From Acidobacteria bacterium 13_1_20CM_2_55_15 (GTDB lineage Bacteria > Acidobacteriota > Terriglobia > 20CM-2-55-15), in assembly GCA_001920875.1 (NCBI GenBank), contig MNKP01000188.1:1-34624 (forward strand): a stretch of 34,624 nt of DNA, written 5' to 3'. The translations under genes were made by a program, and so were the position numbers. Below are positions 1-7,430 of the stretch, piece after piece. Position 1 is the stretch's first letter. The number at the start of each line of letters is the position of its first letter. The notes below the pieces were generated by a model, which was not told the DNA's origin, searched no databases, and saw only the letters and a program-made list of their open reading frames with translations.

Positions 1-394
1 GCCGGCGGCGCGAAGCCGTTTTTGAACTCTGCTGAATCATCCGGCGCTCAATTTTAAATAGAAAGCGGAGGATCATCTTGCGATCTTTTTCGGAGATGTC
101 CATGAATTCCAGGCCAATCACCGGCCATCTCTTCCATTTCACGACAGGATAAACGACCGGCATGCCTTCGTCCTGCAGCACAAGGACGGCGGGTCCAACA
201 ATCTGCCCTTCATCAAAGCGATCAAAGTCTTTCGCGCATACAATCCTGGCGCCGCCGCCGCCGAGCTCGTCGACGATAGGATCGATCTTGACCCCGTCCA
301 TCGTCAGAAGCAGATAAGCCGGTTCGTCGGCAATCATCGACAGCCGGAACACCGATCGTTCCGACTGCGCATTAACCTGCTGCGTTGAGTTCAT
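1..394 (-). CDS. PilZ domain protein (partial, C-terminus cut by window edge)
   Basis: Reading the minus strand from the ATG at 394 gives an open frame of 131 codons that leaves the window at position 1. It has the hallmarks of a stand-alone PilZ c-di-GMP receptor. An RxxxR motif lies at residues 13-17 (RSVFR). A (D/N)xSxxG-like turn follows at 42-48 (DELGGGG, with Leu where Ser is usual). The end has the typical PilZ pattern of a Gly-Leu-Glu-Phe strand (94-97) followed by a charged amphipathic helix (101-119). Such proteins bind c-di-GMP and switch motility, polysaccharide or secretion outputs; the partner cannot be told here. It is divergent from hom, and a diguanylate cyclase lies 1.5 kb away. 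No clear ribosome binding site is seen before the ATG. The altered Ser position may weaken ligand binding. Confidence 0.75.
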   Translation of the reverse strand, partial: MNSTQQVNAQSERSVFRLSMIADEPAYLLLTMDGVKIDPIVDELGGGGARIVCAKDFDRFDEGQIVGPAVLVLQDEGMPVVYPVVKWKRWPVIGLEFMDISEKDRKMILRFLFKIERRMIQQSSKTASRRR

Positions 395-454
395 GGGACT
401 ATAAATCGGCAGAACCGTCCTGAATCTTTAGGGTTTTCCGCCTTTTGCTAGCGC

Positions 455-460
455 TATACT
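455..460 (+). promoter_or_regulatory. Possible -10 element (TATACT) for hom
   Basis: TATACT lies in the short divergent gap between the PilZ gene and hom, about 80 bases before the preferred hom ATG. No convincing -35 hexamer sits at the right distance. The call rests on the -10 match and position only. Confidence 0.3.
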
Positions 461-539
461 GCGAGATTCTGTGGCTCCGAAGGAAAGTGAGATAGCCGGC
501 GGTTATAAAGGCGTGAGTCGGGCCACTACAGAGAAACAC

Positions 540-1874
540 ATGAAGCAAAAGATCAATGTTGGAATCATCGGTTTGGGGACGGTTGGCAGCGGTGCGTTTC
601 GCATCTTGCGGGACAACGCGGAATTGATCCGCCATCGAGTCGGCGTCCCTGTGGAGGTGACCAAAATCGCAGTCCGTGATGCTACACGCGACCGCGGAGT
701 CGCCATTCCCGCAGGAGTGCTGACGACCAATCCGTCGCAGGTCATCGACGACCCGAACATCGACATCGTGATCGAGTTAATCGGCGGCTATGAGCCCGCT
801 AGAGAACTCATACTCGCCGCCATCGCCCGGGGCAAACACGTCGTTACAGCGAACAAGGCTCTGCTGGCGGCTGACGGAGCCGAGATCCATGAGGCAGCGC
901 GGCGGGCCGGAGTCAGCATCGGTTACGAGGCGAGCGTCGGCGGCGGCATTCCGGTCATTAAGGCTCTGAAAGAGGCTCTGGCTGCAAATCGAATCCTGTC
1001 GATTTATGGAATCATCAACGGAACATCCAATTACATTCTGACAAAGATGACCGAGGAGGAGCGTTCGTTCGCCGATGTTCTGGCTGAAGCTCAGCGTGCC
1101 GGCTATGCTGAAGCGGACCCCACGTTCGATGTAGGCGGTATCGACACTGCCCACAAGCTGGCGATCCTCGTCAATCTGGCCTTTGGCGCGCACGTGAATT
1201 TGAAAGATATTTATACCGAAGGCATCACCTTGATCAGTCCCCTGGATATCGACTTCGGCAAGGTGCTCGGATACAAACTGAAGCTGCTGGCGATCGCAAA
1301 AATGCATGAAGGTGGACAAGCCGAGGCGCGCGTTCACCCAACCATGGTTCCGGATGATTATCCGATCGCGAAAGTCGCCGGCGTCTACAACGCCATCCAA
1401 ATCGTCGGGAATGCATGCGACGACATCATGCTCTATGGACGCGGGGCCGGTTCAATGCCGACCGGCAGCGCAGTGGTTGCCGATGTTATGGATATTGCGC
1501 GGCGTCAAATACTGATCGAGCCGTCCCGACGGGCGCAGCCACCCCTCCTCGAATTACCCGCCGGCAACGCAACATCCGATGCGGCCCTCGCCCTTCAACC
1601 GATGGAGTCGATTGTCAGTTTGTATTACTTCCGATTTATGGCGCTCGACCAGCCTGGAGTGTTAGCTCAGATTTCCGGCATCCTGGGGCGCCACAGGATC
1701 AGCATTGCCCAAATGATCCAGCGGGGGCGCAAGCAAGGCGGCTCTGTGCCACTCGTGATCATGACGCATAAGGCGCTCGAGCGAGATATTCAAAAGGCGC
1801 TCGTCGAAATAAAGTCGCTATCGTGCATTACGGAAGATCCCATCTTGATCCGTGTTGAAGGAGAGGAACCCTAG
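540..1874 (+). CDS. hom: Homoserine dehydrogenase with C-terminal ACT domain
   Basis: Homoserine dehydrogenase reduces aspartate semialdehyde to homoserine with NAD(P)H, the branch point to threonine, methionine and isoleucine. The 444-residue protein has the dinucleotide-binding GLGTVG loop at residues 11-16. It has the family Lys in TANKALL (K106), the substrate-site motif NGTSNYIL at 160-167 and the conserved GGIDTAHK stretch at 199-206. An ACT domain at about 366-436 should provide feedback control, probably by threonine. The length fits the monofunctional family; no aspartate kinase is fused. The frame is open back to a GTG at 471, but I chose the ATG at 540 because the extra 23 residues do not resemble the family and the Rossmann strand starts right after it. 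ilvA, which uses the threonine made downstream of this step, is about 6 kb away. Confidence 0.95.
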   Translation: MKQKINVGIIGLGTVGSGAFRILRDNAELIRHRVGVPVEVTKIAVRDATRDRGVAIPAGVLTTNPSQVIDDPNIDIVIELIGGYEPARELILAAIARGKHVVTANKALLAADGAEIHEAARRAGVSIGYEASVGGGIPVIKALKEALAANRILSIYGIINGTSNYILTKMTEEERSFADVLAEAQRAGYAEADPTFDVGGIDTAHKLAILVNLAFGAHVNLKDIYTEGITLISPLDIDFGKVLGYKLKLLAIAKMHEGGQAEARVHPTMVPDDYPIAKVAGVYNAIQIVGNACDDIMLYGRGAGSMPTGSAVVADVMDIARRQILIEPSRRAQPPLLELPAGNATSDAALALQPMESIVSLYYFRFMALDQPGVLAQISGILGRHRISIAQMIQRGRKQGGSVPLVIMTHKALERDIQKALVEIKSLSCITEDPILIRVEGEEP

Positions 1875-1894
1875 AAACTGCAGATTGAAATCCG

Positions 1895-1907
1895 AGATTT
1901 GAAATCT
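1895..1907. repeat. 13-bp palindrome between convergent genes
   Basis: A perfect palindrome (agattt-g-aaatct) sits in the 31-base gap between the convergent hom and GGDEF genes and overlaps the GGDEF stop codon. A related half (gattgaaatc) lies just before it. It could form a weak hairpin on either transcript, but no T-run follows, so terminator function is unproven. Confidence 0.3.
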
Positions 1908-3162
1908 AAGCGCTGTGGTTTAGGCTCTGAAAAGCCCGTGCACAGTTTTTAGACGAGCGTTTGGAGGCGTAGAGTGCTTGATCGGCTTCAGCGACCAGGG
2001 TTTCGAAATGGCTTCCTCGATGGTACTCGGAAAGTCCAATGCTTACCGTCACCGGAGCTGCAGTATATCCAAGCGAGGTGAGGATATCTGCACTTTCAAC
2101 TTTATGCAGAATTTTCTCCGCCACATGCATTGCGCCCTCCAGGTTCGTACCAGGTAACGCCACTCCAAATTCATCACCGCCGCAGCGGAACACGAAGTCT
2201 GTGTTTCGAACAGACTGCTTGAGTAAGACCGCAATTTGGGACAGGACTTTGTTTCCGACGACATGGCCGAACGTGTCATTCACCACCTTGAAGCTGTCGA
2301 TATCGATCATGAGCAGCGACAGCGGCGTTGTATACCGCTCCGCACGGGCGGTTTCTCGTCCCAGGACCTCATGAAAAAAGCGCGTATTGTAAGCGCCTGT
2401 GAGTGGATCGGTAATAGCCGTTCGCTGAAGCTCAGCAAATAATCCCGCATTTTCCAAGGCAATCGCTGTAAAGTCCGCCAGTGCGGAAGCTGTTGCAACA
2501 TCGTCGTCGTTGAAAATCCTCGTTTCGGCTCCCAGTGAAACGAAGGCGCCAAGCACAATATCTTTCGTCTGGATCGGCACGGCAAGCAGCGACGCGAGCG
2601 AATGCTTGTCGACGAAGCTTCTCAGTTCAGCAGGAATATTGGCCTGCTGAAGATTGGAAATGACCAACGGCTGCCGGCGCGTGAAAAGCTCCGAGAGCAG
2701 GTCGCCGCCTACTCCCTGGCTTCGAAGGTTGACAAGCGATATCAACATCTTCACGAGCCGGCCGGGGTCCTTTGAAAAAGTGGACTCCAGCCGAATCTGG
2801 CCCTCATCACCCGATAAAACAATGAACGCCGTGTCGCCCAATACATCAGTGGATTTCGAAACGACGCGATCCAGCAATTCGTCCATCTGAACCGATGACG
2901 AAAAGAGCCGAATCAAGTCACTAAGTAGTTCAGCCCGATGGACTTGTTCCTCGAGCTTGTGCAGCAGACGCCGGTAAAGTAAAAGTATTCCGGGATTCTT
3001 CTCCTCCGAGGTGATAATGACGGTGTCCGACTCTTTGATGTTCGAAAGATTATTTTCGGTGTGGGCTGTGACAATATCGTCGCTGACGCGTTCCTGAAGA
3101 ATTTCCCGTAGCTCCTTACATTGCTGGGGATCCGTCCCCAAAATAAAGATAGTGTGCGCCAT
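1906..3162 (-). CDS. GAF-GGDEF diguanylate cyclase
   Basis: This 418-residue soluble protein should make cyclic di-GMP from two GTP. An N-terminal stretch (1-80) resembles a degenerate receiver-like fold and is followed by a short helical linker. A GAF-like sensory domain covers about 85-245 and the GGDEF domain about 250-408. The catalytic GGDEF motif is intact at 328-332. The allosteric inhibition site RxxD (RNTD, 319-322) lies exactly five residues before it, so product inhibition is expected. The GAF ligand is unknown. No membrane segment is seen. The start is the ATG at 3162, with AGGA directly before it, unusually close for a ribosome binding site. A PilZ receptor at the window start is a possible, unproven, partner. 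Confidence 0.93.
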   Translation of the reverse strand: MAHTIFILGTDPQQCKELREILQERVSDDIVTAHTENNLSNIKESDTVIITSEEKNPGILLLYRRLLHKLEEQVHRAELLSDLIRLFSSSVQMDELLDRVVSKSTDVLGDTAFIVLSGDEGQIRLESTFSKDPGRLVKMLISLVNLRSQGVGGDLLSELFTRRQPLVISNLQQANIPAELRSFVDKHSLASLLAVPIQTKDIVLGAFVSLGAETRIFNDDDVATASALADFTAIALENAGLFAELQRTAITDPLTGAYNTRFFHEVLGRETARAERYTTPLSLLMIDIDSFKVVNDTFGHVVGNKVLSQIAVLLKQSVRNTDFVFRCGGDEFGVALPGTNLEGAMHVAEKILHKVESADILTSLGYTAAPVTVSIGLSEYHRGSHFETLVAEADQALYASKRSSKNCARAFQSLNHSA

Positions 3163-3348
3163 TCCTATTCGCCGACCTTAAAGCTTCCTTCGAGAACCTA
3201 TCGTAAGTAAGAAGCTGCGCCGGACAAATGAAAAAGTGCACGTATGGATGAAATTCAATACAATCCTGTCGGACCATTGACAAAAATTTATGTGTGACTG
3301 CCGCCAGGCCGTACGGCGGACAGTCCATTGAGTGTTATTGCGGCTTCA

Positions 3349-3510
3349 TCAGGCGGCTGACTGCTCGGGCAGATCCACTAACTCCCATTCCGAAAGACCT
3401 TTGCATTTGTGGCATCGGGGGAAGCTTGCGTCTTTGTCCAGCGCGACTTCTTCCCCGCAACATTCTGAAGCATATAGTCCTGGTTCGATGACGTCTTGTC
3501 CGGTCTTCAT
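3349..3510 (-). CDS. Small zinc-ribbon-like protein (53 aa)
   Basis: A 53-residue ORF on the minus strand between the GGDEF and dihydropyrimidinase genes. Four cysteines in two knuckles (C17 and C18, then C33 and C36 as CHKC), with a Phe-Pro just before the second knuckle and a Trp after it, match small rubredoxin-like zinc ribbon proteins. A strong ribosome binding site (ggggag) lies five bases before the ATG, which supports real translation. The first knuckle is CC followed by Gly rather than the usual CxxC, so metal binding by that half may be atypical. The function is unknown. It is co-oriented with the GGDEF gene but 186 bases away, and I see nothing else in that gap. Confidence 0.65.
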   Translation of the reverse strand: MKTGQDVIEPGLYASECCGEEVALDKDASFPRCHKCKGLSEWELVDLPEQSAA

Positions 3511-3662
3511 TTCACTCCCCTGTCGCGGTCTGTCTTACATGCTTGCACACTGAGCGCCAAATCGGAAATTCGCGGGGTCACAACAGTAGGTTTCGTATTT
3601 TGCCAACAAAAACCCTCAAAGTTCACAACAGGGAATTCGCCGTCTGACCCCAAATTTCCTGA

Positions 3663-3668
3663 TATATT
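3663..3668 (+). promoter_or_regulatory. Possible -10 element (TATATT) eight bases before the dihydropyrimidinase start
   Basis: TATATT ends eight bases before the ATG at 3677 and no ribosome binding site is present, so a leaderless or nearly leaderless mRNA is possible. The -35 region is not convincing. Confidence 0.3.
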
Positions 3669-3676
3669 GGCCGGCG

Positions 3677-5062
3677 ATGAAAATCCTCATCCGCAACGGA
3701 CATGTCGTGACTGCCGTCGATTCCTACACGGCCGATATTCTCGTCGATGGCTCTGCAGTCGTGCTTATAGGGCAGGACCTGCAGAAGATTTCCGGTGCTC
3801 TCGATAAAACCGTCGATGCTACCGGCAAACTTGTTATTCCCGGCGGAATCGACCCCCACACACACATGGATCTGCCTTTCGGCGGCACGTCGTCATCCGA
3901 CGATTTTGAAACCGGAACCCGTGCAGCCGCTTTCGGTGGCACCACGACGATCATCGACTTCGCAGTGCAATATCGTGGCCAATCGTTGAATCAAGCCTTG
4001 GATGTTTGGTTTTCGAAAGCGCAGGGAAAAGCGGCGATCGACTACGGATTCCACATGATCCTGACCGACTTGCCCGACCAACGCCTGGCGGAAATAAAAA
4101 ACCTCATCCAGCAGGGGGTCTCCAGCTTCAAGCTATTCATGGCGTACCCGGGAATTTTTCTCGTCGACGACGGGATAATTTTCAAGGCAATGACAGCCGC
4201 CGCTGAAGCCGGCGGTTTGATCTGCATGCACGCGGAAAATGGCGTCGTCATCGATGTGCTGGTCAGGAGGGCGCTCGCGGAAGGGAAAACGGCCCCGAAA
4301 TACCACGCCTTGACCCGTCCGACACGCGCTGAAGCCGAGGGTGTCCACCGAGCGATCGCCATTGCCGAGATGGCAAATTCTCCCGTCTATATCGTCCATC
4401 TGAGTTGCTACGAGGCGCTGAAGGAAGTCCAGGCTGCGCGTGACCTCGGTCTGCCCGCGTATGCCGAAACGTGCCCTCAGTACCTGTTCCTCGATTACGC
4501 CTGTTACGAACAAGACGGCTTCGAGGGCGCGAAGTACGTCATGACCCCACCCTTGCGGGATAAATCCAATCAGGAACAGCTCTGGAAGGGGCTCCGCGGA
4601 AACGATCTCCAGGTGCTTTCCACCGACCACTGTCCGTTTTGTTTCAAAGAGCAAAAGGAACTTGGGCGCAATGACTTCAGCAAAATTCCAAACGGGGGTC
4701 CTGGCGTCGAGCATCGCATGAGCCTAATTTACGATGGAGGAGTGGTTCAGGGACGGATCAATCTGAACCGCTTCGTCGAGCTGACATCGACCGCAGCGGC
4801 GAAGATTTTTGGGCTCTTTCCTAAGAAGGGCACCATCGCCGTTGGGTCTGATGCGGACATCGTGATCTTCGATCCGAACCGAGAGCAGACCATCAGCGTG
4901 AAGACCCACCACATGCGTGTAGACTACAGTGCGTATGAAGGCCGGAGGGTTCGCGGCGTAGTCGAGACGGTGCTGTCTCGCGGAAACATTGTCGTGGAGA
5001 ATGGGGAATTCAAAGGGAAGCCCGGATACGGCCAATTCGTTCGTAGAGGGACGGTACATTAA
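3677..5062 (+). CDS. hydA: Dihydropyrimidinase / D-hydantoinase
   Basis: A 461-residue cyclic amidohydrolase that opens dihydrouracil, dihydrothymine or 5-substituted hydantoins to N-carbamoyl amino acids. All metal ligands of the binuclear zinc site are visible. They are H61 and H63 (DPHTHMD), the carbamylated Lys K152 (SSFKLFMAYPG), H185 (MHAENG), H241 (IVHLS) and D317 (STDHCP). The length and the N-terminal strand (start at ATG 3677) match the family. The next gene encodes the enzyme for the following step, N-carbamoyl-beta-amino acid hydrolysis, after a 51-base gap, so pyrimidine catabolism is the likely role. A hydantoin-specific role cannot be excluded from sequence. No ribosome binding site is seen before the ATG. 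Confidence 0.93.
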   Translation: MKILIRNGHVVTAVDSYTADILVDGSAVVLIGQDLQKISGALDKTVDATGKLVIPGGIDPHTHMDLPFGGTSSSDDFETGTRAAAFGGTTTIIDFAVQYRGQSLNQALDVWFSKAQGKAAIDYGFHMILTDLPDQRLAEIKNLIQQGVSSFKLFMAYPGIFLVDDGIIFKAMTAAAEAGGLICMHAENGVVIDVLVRRALAEGKTAPKYHALTRPTRAEAEGVHRAIAIAEMANSPVYIVHLSCYEALKEVQAARDLGLPAYAETCPQYLFLDYACYEQDGFEGAKYVMTPPLRDKSNQEQLWKGLRGNDLQVLSTDHCPFCFKEQKELGRNDFSKIPNGGPGVEHRMSLIYDGGVVQGRINLNRFVELTSTAAAKIFGLFPKKGTIAVGSDADIVIFDPNREQTISVKTHHMRVDYSAYEGRRVRGVVETVLSRGNIVVENGEFKGKPGYGQFVRRGTVH

Positions 5063-5113
5063 TCATTCTTCATTAATCAATTCTCATCTCTCAATCGATG
5101 TTTAGGAGAACTT

Positions 5114-5983
5114 ATGGCACGCATCGTTAGGTGTGCGTTGATTCAGGCCACCTGCTCCACGCCGACAGAAGAACCGCTGGAAAAGATCAAGCGTGAAGCG
5201 ATCGAAAAGCATCTCAAACTGATTGACGAGGCCGCGCGAAAGGGCGCAAAGATTTTGTGCATGCAGGAAATTTTCACCGGTCCTTACTTCTGCGCCGAAC
5301 AGTCGCCGCGCTGGTATGGAATGGTGGAAAAAATTCCGGACGGCCCCACCGTTCATCTGATGCGGGAAATGGCCCAGAAGCATGCCATGGCGATGATCGT
5401 TCCGATTTACGAGGAAGACATCAAGGGTGTTTATTACAACACTGCCGCGGTTGTCGATGCCGACGGCAAGTATCTTGGAAAATATCGAAAGCACCACATT
5501 CCACACTGTGCCCCAGGCTTTTGGGAGAAGTTCTACTTCAAGCCCGGCAATCTCGGCTATCCCGTGTTCAAGACGCAATTCGCAGATATTGGAGTCTACA
5601 TCTGCTACGATCGTCACTTTCCGGAAGGAGCGCGGGCTTTAGGGCTGAACGGGGCGGAGATCGTATTCAATCCGTCGGCAACTGTTGCCGGTTTGAGCGA
5701 ATACTTGTGGAAGCTCGAGCAGCCCGCGCATGCCGTGGCAAACGGGTATTTCCTCGGCGCTATTAATCGTGTCGGTCACGAGTACCCGTGGGATATCGGA
5801 GAATTCTACGGACAAAGTTATTTCTGTACGCCGCGCGGGAAAATCATCGCCGAGGGATCGCGGGACAAGGAAGAAGTTGTCGTGGCCGATCTCAACCTCG
5901 ACGAGATTCAAGAAGTGCGTAATGTGTGGCAATTCTTCCGCGATCGCCGGCCGGAGTCCTATGGCGACCTGGTGAAGGAGTAA
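5114..5983 (+). CDS. Beta-ureidopropionase (nitrilase superfamily N-carbamoyl amidohydrolase)
   Basis: This 289-residue protein is expected to hydrolyse N-carbamoyl-beta-alanine (or N-carbamoyl-beta-aminoisobutyrate) to the beta-amino acid, CO2 and ammonia. The Glu-Lys-Cys triad of the nitrilase superfamily is intact: E52 (CMQEIF), K126 (GKYRKHHIP) and C164 (YICYDRHFPEG). The FKPGNLGYPVF region at 142-152 resembles beta-ureidopropionases more than generic nitrilases. N-carbamoylputrescine amidases are close relatives and are the main alternative, but the neighbouring dihydropyrimidinase favours the pyrimidine role. A good ribosome binding site (aggaga) lies five bases before the ATG. It is followed 25 bases later by the LLM oxidoreductase, so the three genes are probably one transcript. 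Confidence 0.9.
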   Translation: MARIVRCALIQATCSTPTEEPLEKIKREAIEKHLKLIDEAARKGAKILCMQEIFTGPYFCAEQSPRWYGMVEKIPDGPTVHLMREMAQKHAMAMIVPIYEEDIKGVYYNTAAVVDADGKYLGKYRKHHIPHCAPGFWEKFYFKPGNLGYPVFKTQFADIGVYICYDRHFPEGARALGLNGAEIVFNPSATVAGLSEYLWKLEQPAHAVANGYFLGAINRVGHEYPWDIGEFYGQSYFCTPRGKIIAEGSRDKEEVVVADLNLDEIQEVRNVWQFFRDRRPESYGDLVKE

Positions 5984-6008
5984 GGTGCGTGAACCTTAAG
6001 GAGATGTG

Positions 6009-7049
6009 ATGTTGGAATTTGCTTTTACGTTGAAGCCGGACATGAATCCGGAAAGAGTCATCGCGCTGACGCGACAGGCCGAGAACGCGGGTTTCGCTTG
6101 CGGTTGGGTATTCGACTCTCACGTTTTATGGCAGGATCCATATCCGCTGCTGACGCTTATGGCCGCCAATACCCGGCGAATGCGTTTCGGTACGTGTGTC
6201 ACGAACCCCGTCGTACGGGATCCCACAGTCACCGCCAGCTTGCTTGCGACGCTGAATCGTATCTCCGGCGGCAGAATGGACTGTGGAATCGGTCGCGGCG
6301 ACAGTTCGCGCCGTGTCATGGGGAAACGGCCGACGACTTTGGAAAATCTCGAGCAAACCGTCCAGATCATTCGAGCTCTGAACAGTGGAAAGCAAATCAC
6401 GTACGAAGGCCATCCGATACAAATGCCTTGGGCCGATGGCGGCGTTCCTCCGGTGTGGGTCGCGGCCTACGGACCCAAAGCCTTACGTTGCGCCGGACGT
6501 ATCGGTGACGGAGTCATTCTCCAATTCTCCGATCCTCATCTGATCAAGTGGTGTCTTGGTTTCGTCAAACAAGGATCGGAAGAAGCGGGCCGGGACTTCT
6601 CGAAGATCAAAGTGATGAGCGCAACTGCCGTCTGGGTCTCCGAAGACAAGAAGACGGCTCGCGAACGTGTACGATGGTTTCCGGCGCTCGTTTCGAATCA
6701 CGTCGTCGATCTCGTATCGCGTTACAAGCCGGAAGAACTACCTCCCGAACTTACCTCTTATATAGGCGATCGAAAGGGTTACAACTATCTTCATCACGCC
6801 GAGGTCGGCAGCAGCAACGCCGAATTTGTAACCGACGAGGTCGTCGACCGATTCTGTATGGTGGGGAATATTACAGACCACATCCGAAAGCTCGAACAAT
6901 TGCGTTCCCTGGGCGTAACGCAATTCAACATCTATTTAATGTGCGGTGACGAGGAAGAGACTCTCGAAATCTACGGCCGCGACATCATCCCGGAGTTTGC
7001 AGACGGAACTAGCCATAAAAAGGCACAAAAGATCACAAAAGATTTATAA
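6009..7049 (+). CDS. LLM-class flavin/F420-dependent oxidoreductase (TIGR03842-like)
   Basis: A 346-residue luciferase-like TIM-barrel protein. Several stretches match the TIGR03842 group from memory: FDSHVLWQDPYPLLTLMA near the N-terminus, SGGRMDCGIGRGDSSRR in the middle, and WFPALVSNHVVDLV and HHAEVGSSNAEFVTDEVVD further on. Members use FMN or coenzyme F420; which one applies cannot be decided here. The ATG at 6009 has aaggaga five bases upstream; the GTG one codon before is unlikely. It sits in a pyrimidine-catabolic cluster, and RutA, the uracil ring-opening monooxygenase, belongs to the same broad superfamily, so a role in preparing or oxidising a pyrimidine-like substrate is plausible. 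The last 12 codons coincide with a half-copy of an intergenic repeat and look like a recent tail. Confidence 0.85.
   Translation: MLEFAFTLKPDMNPERVIALTRQAENAGFACGWVFDSHVLWQDPYPLLTLMAANTRRMRFGTCVTNPVVRDPTVTASLLATLNRISGGRMDCGIGRGDSSRRVMGKRPTTLENLEQTVQIIRALNSGKQITYEGHPIQMPWADGGVPPVWVAAYGPKALRCAGRIGDGVILQFSDPHLIKWCLGFVKQGSEEAGRDFSKIKVMSATAVWVSEDKKTARERVRWFPALVSNHVVDLVSRYKPEELPPELTSYIGDRKGYNYLHHAEVGSSNAEFVTDEVVDRFCMVGNITDHIRKLEQLRSLGVTQFNIYLMCGDEEETLEIYGRDIIPEFADGTSHKKAQKITKDL
7011..7047 (+). repeat. Half-copy of the gccacaaaaaggcacaaaa repeat inside the LLM gene end
   Basis: gccataaaaaggcacaaaa differs by one base from the left arm of the inverted repeat at 9044-9108, and similarity continues into cacaa. 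Only one arm is present. It encodes the C-terminal SHKKAQKITKDL of the LLM protein and lies next to the stop codon. Confidence 0.65.
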
Positions 7050-7146
7050 GTTTTGCGTCGAAACCCAATACCGCTGCAGCACCTGGAGAAGCCGAAGCAT
7101 CCGCCACCCCACAATATGTGATAGTGTAGGTCTTCAAGGAGACCGC

Positions 7147-7356
7147 ATGGGCCAACTAGGGCTTCCTGAGCTAATTATCATCGCCATTATCGCGTTGCTC
7201 ATTTTCGGCCCGAAAAAATTACCGGATCTTGGAGCCGGCCTCGGAAAAGCGATCCGGGATTTCAAAGGGGCGATAAGCGAGGACTCGCCAAAAGACGAGA
7301 AAAAGACAGAAGAGAAAAAAGAAGAGAAAAAAGAAGAACCGCAACCGACGAAATAA
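7147..7356 (+). CDS. tatA: Sec-independent translocase subunit TatA/E
   Basis: A 69-residue TatA-family protein that oligomerises in the inner membrane to pass folded Tat substrates. It has one N-terminal membrane helix (about 6-20, PELIIIAIIALLIFG), the conserved FGPKKLPDLG hinge (20-29), an amphipathic helix (GAGLGKAIRDFKGAI) and a long Lys/Glu-rich tail. The frame is open far upstream, but the ATG at 7147 is preceded by aaggag with a five-base gap and starts exactly where the family starts. No tatB or tatC is adjacent. The window holds at least two likely Tat substrates (the molybdenum hydroxylase large subunit and the DUF1501 protein). It lies 97 bases after the LLM gene and may have its own promoter. 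Confidence 0.95.
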   Translation: MGQLGLPELIIIAIIALLIFGPKKLPDLGAGLGKAIRDFKGAISEDSPKDEKKTEEKKEEKKEEPQPTK

Positions 7357-7392
7357 GAGTCTCAAATTTTGACTAGACTTGCGACCCTCACC

Positions 7393-7430
7393 CGGCGCTT
7401 TGCGCCGCCCTCTCCCAGAGGGAGAGGGCG
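7393..7430. repeat. Double hairpin REP-like element between tatA and ilvA
   Basis: Two adjacent inverted repeats fill the convergent gap: cggcgc-ttt-gcgccg (7393-7407) and cgccctctccc-aga-gggagagggcg (7406-7430), both perfect. The second abuts the ilvA stop codon. The ccctctccc/gggagaggg type is widespread as an intergenic repeat in bacterial genomes. It may end transcription from both sides, though there is no T-run. Confidence 0.7.

Noticed and set aside
471-539. Extended N-terminus of homoserine dehydrogenase from a GTG
   Set aside because: The 23 extra residues lack family similarity, and the Rossmann strand begins just after the ATG at 540.
777-1400. A 207-codon reverse frame inside hom
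   Set aside because: Shadow of homoserine dehydrogenase, whose conserved motifs cover the same bases.
5057-5079. Direct repeat cattaatca twice, 14 bases apart, after the dihydropyrimidinase stop
   Set aside because: AT-rich and short; could be chance, and no function is suggested by its position 35 bases before the next start.
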